From the NCBI RefSeq assembly GCF_014191375.1, contig NZ_JACHWN010000008.1, forward strand, positions 62,001 through 126,000: a DNA stretch of 64,000 nt, in the 5' to 3' direction. Position numbers and translations under genes: made by a program. The notes under the pieces were generated by a model that was given only the letters and a program-made list of their open reading frames with translations, made no database searches and had not been told where the DNA came from. This document shows, piece after piece, positions 1 to 10,370 of this stretch. How positions within the stretch are numbered: the first letter of the stretch is position 1; every line of letters begins with the position of its first letter. Source of the DNA: Mesorhizobium sp. RMAD-H1 (GTDB lineage Bacteria; Pseudomonadota; Alphaproteobacteria; Rhizobiales; Rhizobiaceae).

Positions 1-1
1 G

Positions 2-88
2 GACTCGCTCGCCGCCGGCAATGTGCCGACGGAGCGCTATACGCTCGACCGGCGCACCTGGATCGGCCTCAGGAGCTGGCATAAGTAA
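2..88 (+). CDS. C-terminal end of an upstream gene, possibly a GNAT acetyltransferase
   Basis: An open frame enters from the left edge and stops with TAA at 86-88, giving 28 residues that end in WIGLRSWHK. The fragment is too short to show a domain. In related Rhizobiales a GNAT-family N-acetyltransferase commonly precedes obgE on the same strand, and that is the only basis for the name. The gap to obgE is filled by an inverted repeat. Confidence 0.45.
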   Translation, partial: DSLAAGNVPTERYTLDRRTWIGLRSWHK

Positions 89-170
89 GGGAATAGGGGA
101 GTAAGGCAGTAGAGGCGGTAGGGCAGTATGACAATGAAGCATACGCCCCTTACTCGCTTATTCCCTTACT
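84..170. repeat. Inverted repeat of the AGTAAGG/AGTAGGG type
   Basis: The arms at 84-105 and 149-170 are 22-bp near-perfect inverted copies built on AGTAAGGGAATA. The inner part contains GGCAGTAGAGG and GTAGGGCAGTATG. Similar material recurs at 21029-21104 and 63431-63505, always just after a gene. It could act as a terminator or simply be a small dispersed element. Confidence 0.6.
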
Positions 171-186
171 CTCCTCTTTCCTGTAA

Positions 187-1245
<1,059 letters not shown>

Positions 1246-1255
1246 GACGGCGATC

Positions 1256-2410
1256 ATGGCATTGAAGGCGCTGAAACAATATCGCCGCATCGTGGTGAAG
1301 ATCGGTTCGGCGCTGCTGGTCGACCGGCTAACCGGGCTCAAGCGTCAGTGGCTGGAAAGCCTGGGCGCGGATATCGCGGCCCTTTCTGCCGCCGGCGTCG
1401 AGGTGCTGGTGGTTTCCTCGGGTGCCATTGCGCTCGGCCGCACCATCCTCGCCATGCCGAAGGGCGCATTGAAGCTCGAGGAGAGCCAGGCCGCCGCCGC
1501 CGCCGGGCAGATCGCCCTGGCGAGAGCCTATGCCGACGTGCTGGAGCGGCATGATATCCGGGCAGGACAGATTCTGCTGACGCTCTCGGATACCGAGGAG
1601 CGACGCCGCTATCTCAACGCGCGCGCGACGATCGAGACCCTGGTGAAGTTCGGGGCCGTCCCGATCATCAATGAAAACGATACGGTGGCGACGACCGAGA
1701 TCCGCTATGGCGACAATGACCGCCTCGCGGCGCGGGTGGCGACGATGACGGGTGCCGATCTCCTGATCCTCCTGTCGGATATTGACGGGCTCTATACGGC
1801 GCCGCCGCATCTTAATCCAGAAGCACGCTTCCTCCCGGTGGTGGAGGCGATCACGCCGGAGATCGAGGCGATGGCGGGCTCGGCGGCATCGGAGCTCTCG
1901 CGTGGCGGCATGAAGACCAAGCTCGAGGCCGGCAAGATCGCCAATGCGGCGGGCACGGCGATGATCATCACGTCAGGAACGCGGCTCAACCCGCTCGCCG
2001 CTATCGACCGGGGCGAACGCGCGACGCTTTTCAAGCCGAGTACGGCACCGGTCAGTGCATGGAAAACCTGGATTTCGGGGAATCTCGAGCCTGCGGGCCG
2101 CCTCGTCGTGGACGATGGCGCGCTTGCCGCGCTCCGGTCCGGCAAGTCGCTCCTGCCGGCCGGGGTGCGCGAGGTGGAAGGAAATTTTCAGCGCGGCGAT
2201 ACCGTCGCGGTCATGAGTATCGAAGGACGTGAAATCGCGCGCGGCCTTGTTGCTTATGATGCGGCTGATGCCGTAAGAATTGCGGGGCGCAAGAGCAACG
2301 AGATCGCGGCCATTCTGGGCTATGAGGGCCGTGCCGCGATGATCCACCGTAACGACCTCGTGGTGCGCGAAACGAAAGTGCGCGACGACGCGCGCATGGC
2401 GGAAGGATAG
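1256..2410 (+). CDS. proB: Glutamate 5-kinase
   Basis: It phosphorylates L-glutamate to gamma-glutamyl phosphate, the committed and proline-inhibited step of proline synthesis in the cytosol. The 384 residues comprise an amino-acid-kinase domain (KIGSALLVD near the start, [32 protein letters not shown]) and a C-terminal PUA domain from about residue 285. That is the long, PUA-containing form. It lies 10 bp after obgE and immediately before proA, so the pathway genes are coupled. Confidence 0.97.
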   Translation: MALKALKQYRRIVVKIGSALLVDRLTGLKRQWLESLGADIAALSAAGVEVLVVSSGAIALGRTILAMPKGALKLEESQAAAAAGQIALARAYADVLERHDIRAGQILLTLSDTEERRRYLNARATIETLVKFGAVPIINENDTVATTEIRYGDNDRLAARVATMTGADLLILLSDIDGLYTAPPHLNPEARFLPVVEAITPEIEAMAGSAASELSRGGMKTKLEAGKIANAAGTAMIITSGTRLNPLAAIDRGERATLFKPSTAPVSAWKTWISGNLEPAGRLVVDDGALAALRSGKSLLPAGVREVEGNFQRGDTVAVMSIEGREIARGLVAYDAADAVRIAGRKSNEIAAILGYEGRAAMIHRNDLVVRETKVRDDARMAEG

Positions 2411-2414
2411 GGTG

Positions 2415-3698
2415 ATGCTGACGAAAGCAGAGGCCGGAACGGATATCGCAAGCCTGATGGCGGAGATCGGCGCCAAGGCGCGGGCTGCGTCCGGGCCACT
2501 CGCCGTCGCATCGGCCGAGCGCAAGCACGCCGCCCTCGTCGCCATGGCGGAGGCGCTGATCCGGCGCAAGGACGAGATCCTCGCCGCCAATGCGATCGAC
2601 CTCGCCAATGCCGAGGAAGCCGGGTTGACTCCCGCCATGCTGGATCGCCTGAAGCTCGATGATGCCAGAGTTCGTGCGATGGCCGGCGGGGTGCGGGCGA
2701 TTGCCGAATTGAAGGATCCGGTCGGCGAGGTGATCGCGGAATGGGACCGTCCGAACGGCCTCCAAATAGAGCGGGTACGCACGCCGATCGGCGTCATCGG
2801 CGTCATCTATGAGAGCCGGCCGAACGTGACGGCCGATGCCGGTGCCTTGTGCCTGAAATCCGGCAATGCGGTGATCCTGCGCGGCGGCTCGGATTCGGCC
2901 CAGTCGACGGCCGTCATCCATGCGGCGCTGATCGAGGGGCTGAAGGCGGCCGGACTGCCGGAGGATGCCATCCAGATCGTTCCGGTGACAGATCGCGCCG
3001 CGGTCGGCGAGATGCTGAAGGGGCTTGAAGGCAATATCGACGTCATCATTCCCCGTGGGGGCAAGAGCCTGGTGGCGCGCGTCCAGTCGGAAGCGCGGGT
3101 GCCGGTCTTCGCCCATCTCGAGGGGCTCTGCCATCTCTATATCGACGGCTCGGCCGATCTCGCCATGGCGCGGCGCATCGCGGTCAACGCCAAGATGCGG
3201 CGTACCGGCATCTGCGGCGCGGCGGAGACGCTGCTGGTCGACCGCGCCGTGGCATCGACTCATCTTGTGCCGATCCTGGAAGATTTGCGCGATGCCGGCT
3301 GTGAAATCCGCGGCAGCGATGAGGCGCGCGCGCTGTTTGCCGGAGCCAAGCCCGCCAGCGAGGAAGACTGGTCGACCGAATATCTCGATGCGATCATCTC
3401 GGTGGCGCTGGTCGAGGGCGTCGGCGGCGCGATCGGGCATATCAACCGCTATTCCTCGCATCACACCGAGGCGATCGTGGCGGAGGATGAAAAGGCCGTG
3501 GAACGCTTCTTCAACGAGATCGATTCCGCAATCCTGCTGCACAATGCCTCGACGCAGTTCGCCGATGGCGGCGAGTTCGGCATGGGCGCGGAAATCGGCA
3601 TCGCGACGGGCAAGATGCATGCGCGCGGACCGGTCGGCGTCGAGCAGCTCACCTCGTTCAAATACCGCGTGCGCGGCAACGGCCAGACGCGTCCGTGA
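2415..3698 (+). CDS. proA: Gamma-glutamyl phosphate reductase
   Basis: It reduces gamma-glutamyl phosphate to glutamate-5-semialdehyde with NADPH, the second step of proline synthesis. The 427-residue aldehyde-dehydrogenase-fold protein carries the catalytic cysteine in RTGICGAAE (C267), plus YESRPNVT and the C-terminal [17 protein letters not shown] at 2412 directly precedes the chosen ATG at 2415; both are in frame and only one residue differs. The gene follows proB with a 4-bp gap and overlaps the nadD start by 4 bp. Confidence 0.97.
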   Translation: MLTKAEAGTDIASLMAEIGAKARAASGPLAVASAERKHAALVAMAEALIRRKDEILAANAIDLANAEEAGLTPAMLDRLKLDDARVRAMAGGVRAIAELKDPVGEVIAEWDRPNGLQIERVRTPIGVIGVIYESRPNVTADAGALCLKSGNAVILRGGSDSAQSTAVIHAALIEGLKAAGLPEDAIQIVPVTDRAAVGEMLKGLEGNIDVIIPRGGKSLVARVQSEARVPVFAHLEGLCHLYIDGSADLAMARRIAVNAKMRRTGICGAAETLLVDRAVASTHLVPILEDLRDAGCEIRGSDEARALFAGAKPASEEDWSTEYLDAIISVALVEGVGGAIGHINRYSSHHTEAIVAEDEKAVERFFNEIDSAILLHNASTQFADGGEFGMGAEIGIATGKMHARGPVGVEQLTSFKYRVRGNGQTRP

Positions 3699-4375
3699 TC
3701 AGACCATTGCCGGCGCATCAGCGCTATCCCGGCATAGACCCGGCCTATCTCAGGATGCCGCATGTCGAGAAGGGCATGGCGGTGGGGCTCTTCGGCGGAT
3801 CGTTCAACCCGCCCCATGCCGGCCATGCGCTGGTGGCGGAAATCTCGCTGCGCCAGCTCCACCTCGACCAGCTCTGGTGGATGGTCACTCCCGGCAATCC
3901 GCTGAAGGATGCAAGCGAGCTTGCGCCACTCGCCGAACGGCTGGCGCAGAGCGAACGGATCGCCAAGGATCCGCGCATCAAGGTGACGGCTTTCGAGGCC
4001 GCCTATAATGTGCGCTACACCGCCGATACGCTCAAGCTGATCAAGGCGCGCAATCCGGGCGTCCGTTTCGTCTGGATCATGGGTGCCGACAGCCTTGCCG
4101 GCTTCCATCGCTGGCAACGCTGGCAGCAGATCGCCATGACCTTTCCGATCGCGGTGGTCGACCGGCCGGGCTCGACGCTCGCCTATCTCTCGTCGCGGCT
4201 GGCCAAGACTTTCGCTCACGCCCGCATCGATGAGGCCGATGCGCCGCTCCTCTCCCGTTTCCGCGCGCCTGCCTGGACCTTCATCCACGGCCCCCGGTCC
4301 TCGCTTTCCTCCACGGCGATCCGCAACGGCCGGCGCCGGTCGAGCGAAAGCAAAGTTGACCGCGGCAGGTCTTGA
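3695..4375 (+). CDS. nadD: Nicotinate-nucleotide adenylyltransferase
   Basis: It transfers AMP from ATP to nicotinate mononucleotide to form deamido-NAD in NAD biosynthesis. The nucleotidyltransferase signature [14 protein letters not shown] lies at residues 31-44, [14 protein letters not shown] follows mid-protein, and the ISSTxIR-type motif ([10 protein letters not shown]) closes the C-terminus. The GTG start at 3695 overlaps the proA stop codon, which gives a 30-residue N-terminal extension before the Rossmann core, usual in rhizobial NadD. An ATG at 3755 (MPHVEKG) is an alternative start. Confidence 0.95.
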   Translation: MIRPLPAHQRYPGIDPAYLRMPHVEKGMAVGLFGGSFNPPHAGHALVAEISLRQLHLDQLWWMVTPGNPLKDASELAPLAERLAQSERIAKDPRIKVTAFEAAYNVRYTADTLKLIKARNPGVRFVWIMGADSLAGFHRWQRWQQIAMTFPIAVVDRPGSTLAYLSSRLAKTFAHARIDEADAPLLSRFRAPAWTFIHGPRSSLSSTAIRNGRRRSSESKVDRGRS

Positions 4376-4400
4376 AACTGTCACGGGACTCTGCCTATCT
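4371..4400 (+). promoter_or_regulatory. Candidate sigma-70 promoter for rsfS
   Basis: TTGAAA (4372-4377), a 17-bp spacer and CTATCT (4395-4400) match the rhizobial housekeeping pattern CTTGAC-N17-CTATAT well. It overlaps the nadD stop codon and would start RNA near 4407. That places the GTG at 4410 almost at the 5' end of the message and argues for a later rsfS start codon. Confidence 0.5.
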
Positions 4401-4460
4401 TAAAGTTGCGTGGTGTTTGTATTTGCCGCGCGGCGTTGTTCTTGTTGGAAAGGAAAGACA

Positions 4461-4883
4461 CTGAGAACAGCAATTCAGAAGAAGGACGCTTTTGCGCCTT
4501 CAACGGCTGGGGTCGGCGGGCTTGCGTCCGTATCCCATGCCCTCGAAATGGTCCTCGCCAGTCTCGAAGACTCCAAGGCGGAATCCATCGTTTCCATCGA
4601 CATTCGCGGAAAATCGGCGCTCGGCGATTACATGGTGATCGCGTCGGGCCGCTCGCATCGTCACGTTGCGGCGGTTGCCGATCAGCTTCTGCGCACCCTC
4701 AAGGATGCCGGATACGGCAATGCCAAGGTCGAGGGGCTGACGAATGGCGACTGGGTTCTGATCGACACGGGCGACATCATCATCCATCTCTTCCGTCCGG
4801 AAGTCCGCGAGTTCTACAACATCGAGAAGATGTGGCTCGCGCCGGATCTCGACGGAGAATTCGAGGCGGAGACCGTGCACTGA
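4461..4883 (+). CDS. rsfS: Ribosomal silencing factor RsfS (probable CTG start)
   Basis: RsfS binds ribosomal protein uL14 and blocks subunit joining when nutrients are limiting. The Iojap/RsfS core runs from ALEMVLASLEDSKAESIVSI through GKSALGDYMVIASGRS and GLTNGDWVLIDTGDIIIHLF to REFYNIEKMW. No ATG, GTG or TTG lies in frame between 4410 (GTG) and 4548 (ATG, inside the conserved core). The sequence AAAGGAAAG at 4449-4457 is correctly placed for a CTG at 4461, giving 140 residues. The GTG at 4410 sits next to the predicted transcription start. Function is secure; the start is not. Confidence 0.9.
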   Translation: MRTAIQKKDAFAPSTAGVGGLASVSHALEMVLASLEDSKAESIVSIDIRGKSALGDYMVIASGRSHRHVAAVADQLLRTLKDAGYGNAKVEGLTNGDWVLIDTGDIIIHLFRPEVREFYNIEKMWLAPDLDGEFEAETVH

Positions 4884-4894
4884 TGCTTTAATGC

Positions 4895-4937
4895 GCATAA
4901 TCTTATCCAAAAAGACTTCGACTTTTTGGGATTATGC
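4895..4937. repeat. REP-like palindrome, GCATAATC...GATTATGC
   Basis: This is a 43-bp palindrome with arms GCATAATC and GATTATGC and inner AAAAAG/CTTTTT, of the type ubiquitous in rhizobial genomes (GCATGATC...CCGAAAAG...GATCATGC). It lies between rsfS and rlmH. A second, interrupted copy is at 40336-40398. Confidence 0.65.
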
Positions 4938-4979
4938 CTAGCCGGCGTTCGCGCCGGCCTGCGTCGGGCGAGGGAGGCC

Positions 4980-5462
4980 ATGCGTATCACTGTTTTTGCC
5001 GTGGGCCGGATGAAGGCCGGTCCCGAGCGGGAGTTGGCCGACCGCTATTTTGACCGTTTCGCCAAGACCGGGACTTCACTGGGCCTCGAATTCTCGGGCG
5101 TGGGCGAGATCGTTGAAAGCCGTGCCGCGACGGCGGATCAGCGCAAGCAGGAGGAAGCGGCACGCCTGTTCGAGGCGCTGGATGCCGGCGCCAGGCTGAT
5201 CCTGCTCGACGAGCGCGGCAAGATGCTGAATTCGGCGGATTTTGCCGGCCGTATCGGTCGGTTGCGTGACGACGGCCAGCGGCAGCTGATCCTGGCCATC
5301 GGCGGGCCGGACGGGCATGATCCCCGGCTGCGTGAGCGTGCGGATCTGGTCCTGGCGCTCGGCGCCATGACGTGGCCGCACCAACTCGCCCGCATTCTGA
5401 TTGCCGAACAGCTCTACCGGGCCGCGACCATATTGTCGGGCCATCCCTATCACCGGGCTTGA
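4980..5462 (+). CDS. rlmH: 23S rRNA (pseudouridine1915-N3)-methyltransferase
   Basis: RlmH is a SPOUT methyltransferase that methylates pseudouridine 1915 in helix 69 of 23S rRNA, using SAM on assembled 70S ribosomes. The 160 residues match the family length. The C-terminal knot is visible as LILAIGGPDGH, LALGAMTWPHQLARILIAEQLYRA and the terminal HPYHRA. The ATG at 4980 follows GGGAGG with good spacing and gives the typical MRITVFAVGRMKAGPE start. The rsfS-rlmH pairing is conserved across Rhizobiales. Confidence 0.96.
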   Translation: MRITVFAVGRMKAGPERELADRYFDRFAKTGTSLGLEFSGVGEIVESRAATADQRKQEEAARLFEALDAGARLILLDERGKMLNSADFAGRIGRLRDDGQRQLILAIGGPDGHDPRLRERADLVLALGAMTWPHQLARILIAEQLYRAATILSGHPYHRA

Positions 5463-5669
5463 AAGCACGCATTTCCGCCGGATTCCTTGCGTAAAGGCGG
5501 TGACGTACGGAGCGGACGGGCATCCCGTTTACATTGTCGGACGCTGGTGCCCTTGCGTGCAAATTTTCGCCGCCGAGCATTATGGTTGATGTTTCCTTAA
5601 CGAAACAGGGCATAATGTCGGCCACGAACCATGACCGGGCCGCCCGCCGAGGGGCGACAAGACGAATAG

Positions 5670-7031
5670 ATGAATTGCCGTTCGCCAAACCCATGCAGGA
5701 CCGCCGCGGACCGCGCCTTGCGCAAGGGCGCGGCCGGGCTGGCGATCCTGTGCGCGGGGTGGCTGGGGGCCGGTATGTCCCTGGCCGGGCTGGCGCAGGA
5801 TGCGCCGCTGCAGGTGCAACGGGCTGAAACAAGCGGCGAACTGGAGCGGATCACAGGTGAGATCTCCCTGTCGCAGGAAAAGCTCACAAAGCTCGACGAG
5901 GAAATCGGCGGGCTGAAGAAGGATCAGGTGACGATCACCGCCGCGCTGATCCAGTCCGCCAAGACGGAGAAGAAGCTGGCGCAGGATATCGAGGATATCG
6001 GCGAGAAGCTGACGTCGCTGCGCGAGCAGGAGGATGGAATAAAACTGTCGCTGAAGGCGCGACGCGGCGTTCTGGCGGAAGTGCTTGCCGCCCTGCAGCG
6101 CATGGGCCTTAGCCCGCCGCCCGCCATCCTGGTACGGCCCGACGATGCGCTCGCCTCGGTGCGGAGCGCCGTGCTGCTGGGTGCCGTGGTGCCGGAGATG
6201 CGCCAGCAGACCGAAGAACTGATGGGCGATCTGAAAGAGTTGAGCCGCGTCACCGCCTCGATCGCGGGAGAAAAGGCGCGGCTGACCGAAACCCGCAAGT
6301 CGCAGGCCGAGGAACAGCACCGGCTTTCACTCCTTCTGGAAGAAAAGAAGAAGCTCCACGCGCAATCGGAAGAGCAGCTTGCCGCCGAGCGCCGGCGTGC
6401 GGAAGAGCTGGCGCAGAAGGCGACCAACCTCAAGGAGCTGATCGCCTCGCTCGACAGCCAGATGGCTGCCGTGCGCGAGGCCGCGGAAGCCGCGCGGCTG
6501 GCGGAACAGAAGCGGCTGGCGGAAGGGCAGATGCGGGCGGAGAGCCGCGATCCTGATGCCAACCGCCTGACGGCGCAGGCGGACTTCGCCTCGTTGCGCG
6601 GGCGGCTGATGCTGCCGGCGGCGGGCCGGATGAGCAGACGCTTCGGCGACAAGGACGAAATTACCGGCAGCAGCATGGGAGAAATGCTCGAGACTGCCGC
6701 CAATGCCACGATTACGTCACCTTCCGATGGCGTTGTCCTTTATGCAGGCGCATTTCGTTCTTACGGACAACTCTTGATCCTGGACGCCGGCGGTGGGTAT
6801 CATATCGTCTTAGCGGGAATGCAGAGAATCGATGTGTCGCAGGGGCAGTTCGTGCTGGCAGGCGAACCGGTTGGCGCCATGGGAGAAAAGCTTTTGGCCA
6901 GTGCCGCTTCGATGGATGTGGGAAATGGCGCACCTATGCTCTACATAGAGTTCAGAAAAGATGGAAAACCTGTCGATCCGGCCCCGTGGTGGACGGTGCG
7001 GCTTTCTGGAAGGACCCAAAATGATACGTAA
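5670..7031 (+). CDS. envC: Murein hydrolase activator, EnvC/degenerate M23 family
   Basis: This is a periplasmic division protein expected to activate amidases at the septum. The N-terminus has a hydrophobic export segment (about residues 22-42) ending near AQDAP. Long coiled coils follow to about residue 300 (many E/K/Q heptads). The C-terminal LytM-like domain (GRMSRRFG, TSPSDGVVLYAG, YGQLLILDAG, GYHIVLAGM) lacks the histidine/aspartate zinc ligands of active M23 peptidases, as expected for an activator. Its last 11 bp overlap ctpA. The 207 bp upstream (5463-5669) show no gene and no clear structure. Confidence 0.9.
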   Translation: MNCRSPNPCRTAADRALRKGAAGLAILCAGWLGAGMSLAGLAQDAPLQVQRAETSGELERITGEISLSQEKLTKLDEEIGGLKKDQVTITAALIQSAKTEKKLAQDIEDIGEKLTSLREQEDGIKLSLKARRGVLAEVLAALQRMGLSPPPAILVRPDDALASVRSAVLLGAVVPEMRQQTEELMGDLKELSRVTASIAGEKARLTETRKSQAEEQHRLSLLLEEKKKLHAQSEEQLAAERRRAEELAQKATNLKELIASLDSQMAAVREAAEAARLAEQKRLAEGQMRAESRDPDANRLTAQADFASLRGRLMLPAAGRMSRRFGDKDEITGSSMGEMLETAANATITSPSDGVVLYAGAFRSYGQLLILDAGGGYHIVLAGMQRIDVSQGQFVLAGEPVGAMGEKLLASAASMDVGNGAPMLYIEFRKDGKPVDPAPWWTVRLSGRTQNDT

Positions 7032-8343
7032 ACTATCGCTTCTTTTCGCCGGCGCCCTTCTGGGAGCCTCAGCGATGGTTGTGGTGCAGGGAGCCCCGGC
7101 TTCTTCGGCGAATGCGGCCGACAACGACACCTATAAGCAACTCGCGATTTTTGGCGACATCTTCGAGCGCGTCCGTGCCCAGTACGTGACGCCGCCCGAC
7201 GACAAGAAGCTGGTCGAAAACGCGATCAACGGCATGTTGACCTCGCTCGATCCGCATTCGTCCTATCTCAACCCCGAAGCCGCGCAGGACATGCGCGTGC
7301 AGACGAAGGGTGAGTTCGGCGGCCTCGGCATCGAGGTGACCATGGAGAACGACCTGGTCAAGGTGATCGCGCCGATCGACGACACGCCTGCCTCCAAGGC
7401 CGGCGTGATGGCGGGCGATCTCATCACCCAGATCGACGGCACCGAAGTGCGCGGCATGAGCCTCAACGACGCCGTCGACAAGATGCGCGGACCCGTGAAC
7501 ACGCCGATCGAGCTGACGCTGGTGCGCCAGGGTGTCGACAAGCCGATCAAGCTCAAGATCGTGCGCGACATCGTCAAGGTGCGCGCCGTGCGCTCCCGCG
7601 TGGAAAACGATGTCGGCTATATCCGCGTGATCTCGTTTACCGAGCAGACCTATGACGATCTGCAGAAGGCGATCAAGGATATCCAGGCGAAGGTCCCGGC
7701 GGACAAGCTCAAGGGCTATGTGCTCGACCTGCGCCTCAATCCGGGCGGTCTTCTCGACCAGGCGGTGGCGGTCTCCGACGCCTTCCTCGACAAGGGCGAG
7801 GTGGTTTCGACCCGCGGCCGTGATCCGCAGGACGTGACCCGTTTCGATGCCCGTCCGGGCGATCTCGCCAATGGCAAGCCGATGATCGTGCTCGTCAATG
7901 GCGGATCGGCCAGCGCCTCGGAAATCGTCGCCGGCGCCTTGCAGGATCATCGCCGCGCCACGGTGCTGGGCACCCAGTCTTTCGGCAAGGGCTCGGTGCA
8001 GACGATCATCCCGCTGGGTGAAAACGGCTCGCTGCGGCTGACCACGGCGCTCTATTACACGCCGTCGGGCAAGTCGATCCAGGGCAAGGGCATCACGCCG
8101 GATATCGTCGTGGAGCAGCCGCTGCCCGACGAGTTCAAGGACCAGAACGTGACGCGCGGCGAGTCCGGGCTCAAGGGCCATATCAAGGGCGCCGAGGAGG
8201 ACGACAAGGGCTCGGGTTCGGCGGCCTATGTGCCGCAGGATCCGAAGGACGACACCCAGCTCAATCAGGCTCTGAAGCTTCTGCGCGGCGAGATGGCCAA
8301 CGCGGCCTTCCCGCCCGATCCGAACAAGGGCGTGCCGAACTGA
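7021..8343 (+). CDS. ctpA: Carboxy-terminal processing protease, S41 family
   Basis: This is a periplasmic serine protease that trims C-termini of envelope proteins. The 440 residues show a signal sequence (MIRKLSLLFAGALLGASA), a PDZ domain (GGLGIEVTMEN to GTEVRGMSLNDAV) and the S41 catalytic core with GSASASEIVAGAL (serine) and GTQSFGKGSVQT (lysine). The ATG at 7021 lies inside the 3' end of the envC-like gene, so translation is probably coupled. The envC-ctpA pair is conserved in alphaproteobacteria and acts on peptidoglycan remodelling. Confidence 0.95.
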   Translation: MIRKLSLLFAGALLGASAMVVVQGAPASSANAADNDTYKQLAIFGDIFERVRAQYVTPPDDKKLVENAINGMLTSLDPHSSYLNPEAAQDMRVQTKGEFGGLGIEVTMENDLVKVIAPIDDTPASKAGVMAGDLITQIDGTEVRGMSLNDAVDKMRGPVNTPIELTLVRQGVDKPIKLKIVRDIVKVRAVRSRVENDVGYIRVISFTEQTYDDLQKAIKDIQAKVPADKLKGYVLDLRLNPGGLLDQAVAVSDAFLDKGEVVSTRGRDPQDVTRFDARPGDLANGKPMIVLVNGGSASASEIVAGALQDHRRATVLGTQSFGKGSVQTIIPLGENGSLRLTTALYYTPSGKSIQGKGITPDIVVEQPLPDEFKDQNVTRGESGLKGHIKGAEEDDKGSGSAAYVPQDPKDDTQLNQALKLLRGEMANAAFPPDPNKGVPN

Positions 8344-8368
8344 GTTCGGCTTTCGGCCGGTGAACATC

Positions 8369-8395
8369 GGAAGCATGGCCGGTAGCCATGCTTCC
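8369..8395 (+). terminator. Hairpin after ctpA
   Basis: GGAAGCATGGC and GCCATGCTTCC form a perfect 11-bp stem with a 5-nt loop, followed by TTT. It begins 26 bp after the ctpA stop and ends 31 bp before the next gene, consistent with an intrinsic or partial terminator. Confidence 0.65.
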
Positions 8396-8425
8396 TTTCA
8401 GCCGCAGGGGGCGGTTGGCTGAAAC

Positions 8426-9604
8426 ATGGCGGACCTGCATAGCCCGCTGGGGCAGACCAAAGAACAGAAAAAGCGCGGGAACGACGGCTCCCGCGCTTTT
8501 CGTTGGCTCGCTCCATCTGCCGCCGTTGTCGCCATTCTCGCCGTGGCCGGCTTTTTCTCCATCAGCAACAACAGTTCGTTCCGCACTCCGCCACCGCCTT
8601 CGGCCATCGAGCCGGCAGCCGGTCACCCGGAGCGATCGGCTCCACAAGGCGATATGCTTCCGCCGCAGGCCCGTGCCAAATCTCTTACGCAGGACAATGG
8701 CCCGCCGTCCGGTCCGGCCATCATAAAGGTAACGCCGGATATGCCGGCCTCGCCCAAGATCATCGTGGTGAACGATCCATCGAAGGCCGGACAGATTCCG
8801 CGCGTGGCGCATCTTCCCGATCCGGAGCTGATCGAGGAAAGCTCCTACGGACCGCTGCCGATGCGCGGGCCCGATGGTCGCCGCCCTCTCGATGTCTACA
8901 GCAGGGGATGGTCGGGCGCACGCGGTGCGCGTGTCGCCATTGTTGTCGGAGGGCTCGGCCTGTCGCAGACAGGCACGCAAAGTGCCATCCGCCAGCTGCC
9001 CGAGGAGGTGACGCTCGCCTTCGCGCCCCAGGGCAACAGCCTGCAGCGCTGGATGCAGGCGGCCCGCCAGAGCGGCCATGAGATCCTCATGCAGGTGCCG
9101 CTCGAGCCATTCGATTATCCGCGCATCGACCCCGGCCGTCATACGCTGACGGTCGAGGGCGGCCCGCAGAAGAACATGGATGACCTGTTCTGGGCCTTGT
9201 CGCGCATCACCAACTATACCGGCATCATGAACTATATGGGCGCGCGGTTCACGGCGGATGCGGAGGCCCTTACCCCGATCATGCAGGAAATCGGCCGGCG
9301 CGGGCTGCTCTATCTCGATGACGGAACCTCCGCGCGCAGCCAGGCGGATGCGGTTGCTGCCAAGGAGGCGACACCCTTCGCCGCTGGTGATCTTGTTGTC
9401 GATGCGGTGCAGGAACGCGGCGAAATCCTGAAAAAACTGGACGAGCTGGAACGCATCGCCCGTGCCAGGGGGAGCGCGATCGGAACCGGCTCGGCCTTTC
9501 CGGTGACCGTGGAAGCCGTGTCGCTCTGGGCGAACGAGGCGAAGGCGCGCGGCATCGAGATCGTGCCGGTTTCGGCGCTTGTCCGCGATCCCGAAAGGGA
9601 ATAG
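8426..9604 (+). CDS. Divergent polysaccharide deacetylase family protein
   Basis: The 392-residue protein belongs to the COG2861 divergent polysaccharide deacetylases found after ctpA in many proteobacteria; substrate unknown, envelope location likely. It has a short cytoplasmic N-terminus, one membrane segment ([18 protein letters not shown], about residues 27-44), a Pro-rich linker and a C-terminal NodB-like domain ([60 protein letters not shown]). The metal-binding motif of true deacetylases is not evident. A strong hairpin lies inside codons 15-25. rppH follows 32 bp later. Confidence 0.85.
   Translation: MADLHSPLGQTKEQKKRGNDGSRAFRWLAPSAAVVAILAVAGFFSISNNSSFRTPPPPSAIEPAAGHPERSAPQGDMLPPQARAKSLTQDNGPPSGPAIIKVTPDMPASPKIIVVNDPSKAGQIPRVAHLPDPELIEESSYGPLPMRGPDGRRPLDVYSRGWSGARGARVAIVVGGLGLSQTGTQSAIRQLPEEVTLAFAPQGNSLQRWMQAARQSGHEILMQVPLEPFDYPRIDPGRHTLTVEGGPQKNMDDLFWALSRITNYTGIMNYMGARFTADAEALTPIMQEIGRRGLLYLDDGTSARSQADAVAAKEATPFAAGDLVVDAVQERGEILKKLDELERIARARGSAIGTGSAFPVTVEAVSLWANEAKARGIEIVPVSALVRDPERE
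8469..8500 (+). promoter_or_regulatory. Terminator-like hairpin inside the deacetylase gene
   Basis: AAAAGCGCGGGA and TCCCGCGCTTTT form a perfect 12-bp stem with an 8-nt loop, ending in four T residues. It lies about 45 bp inside the coding sequence, so it could act as an attenuator or cause polarity toward rppH. Confidence 0.5.
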
Positions 9605-9636
9605 CAGAGGCTTCTCGATTCAGTCGGAGATTTTTC

Positions 9637-10161
9637 ATGGCGAAGAACAAGGGCCCGGTGGACCCCGAGACGCTGCCTTACCGGCCCTGTGTCGGCATCA
9701 TGGTGCTCAACCACGAGGGCCTCGTCTGGGCAGGGCGGCGCATCATCATCCCCGGTGACGAGATGGACGGGGCGGTGCAGCTCTGGCAGATGCCGCAGGG
9801 CGGGATCGACGAGGGCGAGGACGCGGAAGCCGCCGCACGGCGCGAGCTTTACGAGGAGACCGGCATCCGGTCCATCTCGCTGCTCGCCGAAGCGCCGGAC
9901 TGGATACATTACGATCTGCCGCGGCATCTGGTCGGCGTGGCGCTCAAGGGCAAATATCGCGGCCAGAAGCAGAAATGGTTCGCCTATCGCTTCGAAGGTG
10001 ACACAAGCGAAATCGCCATCAACCCGCCGCCGGATGGGCACACGGCGGAGTTCGATGCATGGGCCTGGAAGCCGATGGAGGAACTGCCGTCGCTGATCGT
10101 GCCGTTCAAGCGCACGCTATACGAGAAGGTGGTGGCGGCGTTCCGGCATTTGGCGGGGTAG
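9637..10161 (+). CDS. rppH: RNA pyrophosphohydrolase (Nudix)
   Basis: RppH removes pyrophosphate from the 5' end of mRNA (and hydrolyses dinucleoside polyphosphates), triggering decay. The Nudix box spans residues 55-77 (GGIDEG, then REL-EETG). The protein has 174 residues, usual for alphaproteobacterial RppH/IalA, and the expected start [20 protein letters not shown] and C-terminal W-E-L-P-LIVPFKR segment. It is the last gene of the ctpA cluster before a palindromic repeat and the sugar island. Confidence 0.95.
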   Translation: MAKNKGPVDPETLPYRPCVGIMVLNHEGLVWAGRRIIIPGDEMDGAVQLWQMPQGGIDEGEDAEAAARRELYEETGIRSISLLAEAPDWIHYDLPRHLVGVALKGKYRGQKQKWFAYRFEGDTSEIAINPPPDGHTAEFDAWAWKPMEELPSLIVPFKRTLYEKVVAAFRHLAG

Positions 10162-10180
10162 CGTTTCGAGCGGAAATGTC

Positions 10181-10357
10181 GCGGGACAGTACCCCCCTCT
10201 GTCCTGCCGGACATCTCCCCCTCAAGGGGGGAGATCGGCTGTCAGGTCCACTTTCGCTAACCGTCGCCGTTACAGGACGAAGCACCGTCATTGATGAAGG
10301 CCAATCTCCCCCCTTGAGGGGGAGATGCCCGGCAGGGCAGAGGGGGGTGTCTCGCAC
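10181..10357 (+). repeat. Rhizobial palindromic element, copy 1
   Basis: First of nine copies in this window of a composite palindrome of about 165-180 bp. Outer arms read CCCCCCTCTGTCCTGCCGGACATCTCCCCC...GGGGGAGATGCCCGGCAGGGCAGAGGGGGG in two inverted halves, each with an internal CCCCTCAAGGGG palindrome. They flank a less conserved core that in most copies holds GCGATTGGTGCCGAGC. The core of this copy is divergent. It resembles RIME-type mosaic elements of Rhizobiaceae. Here it lies between convergent rppH and the lactonase gene. Confidence 0.85.
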
Positions 10358-10370
10358 CGCCGCTGAATAA

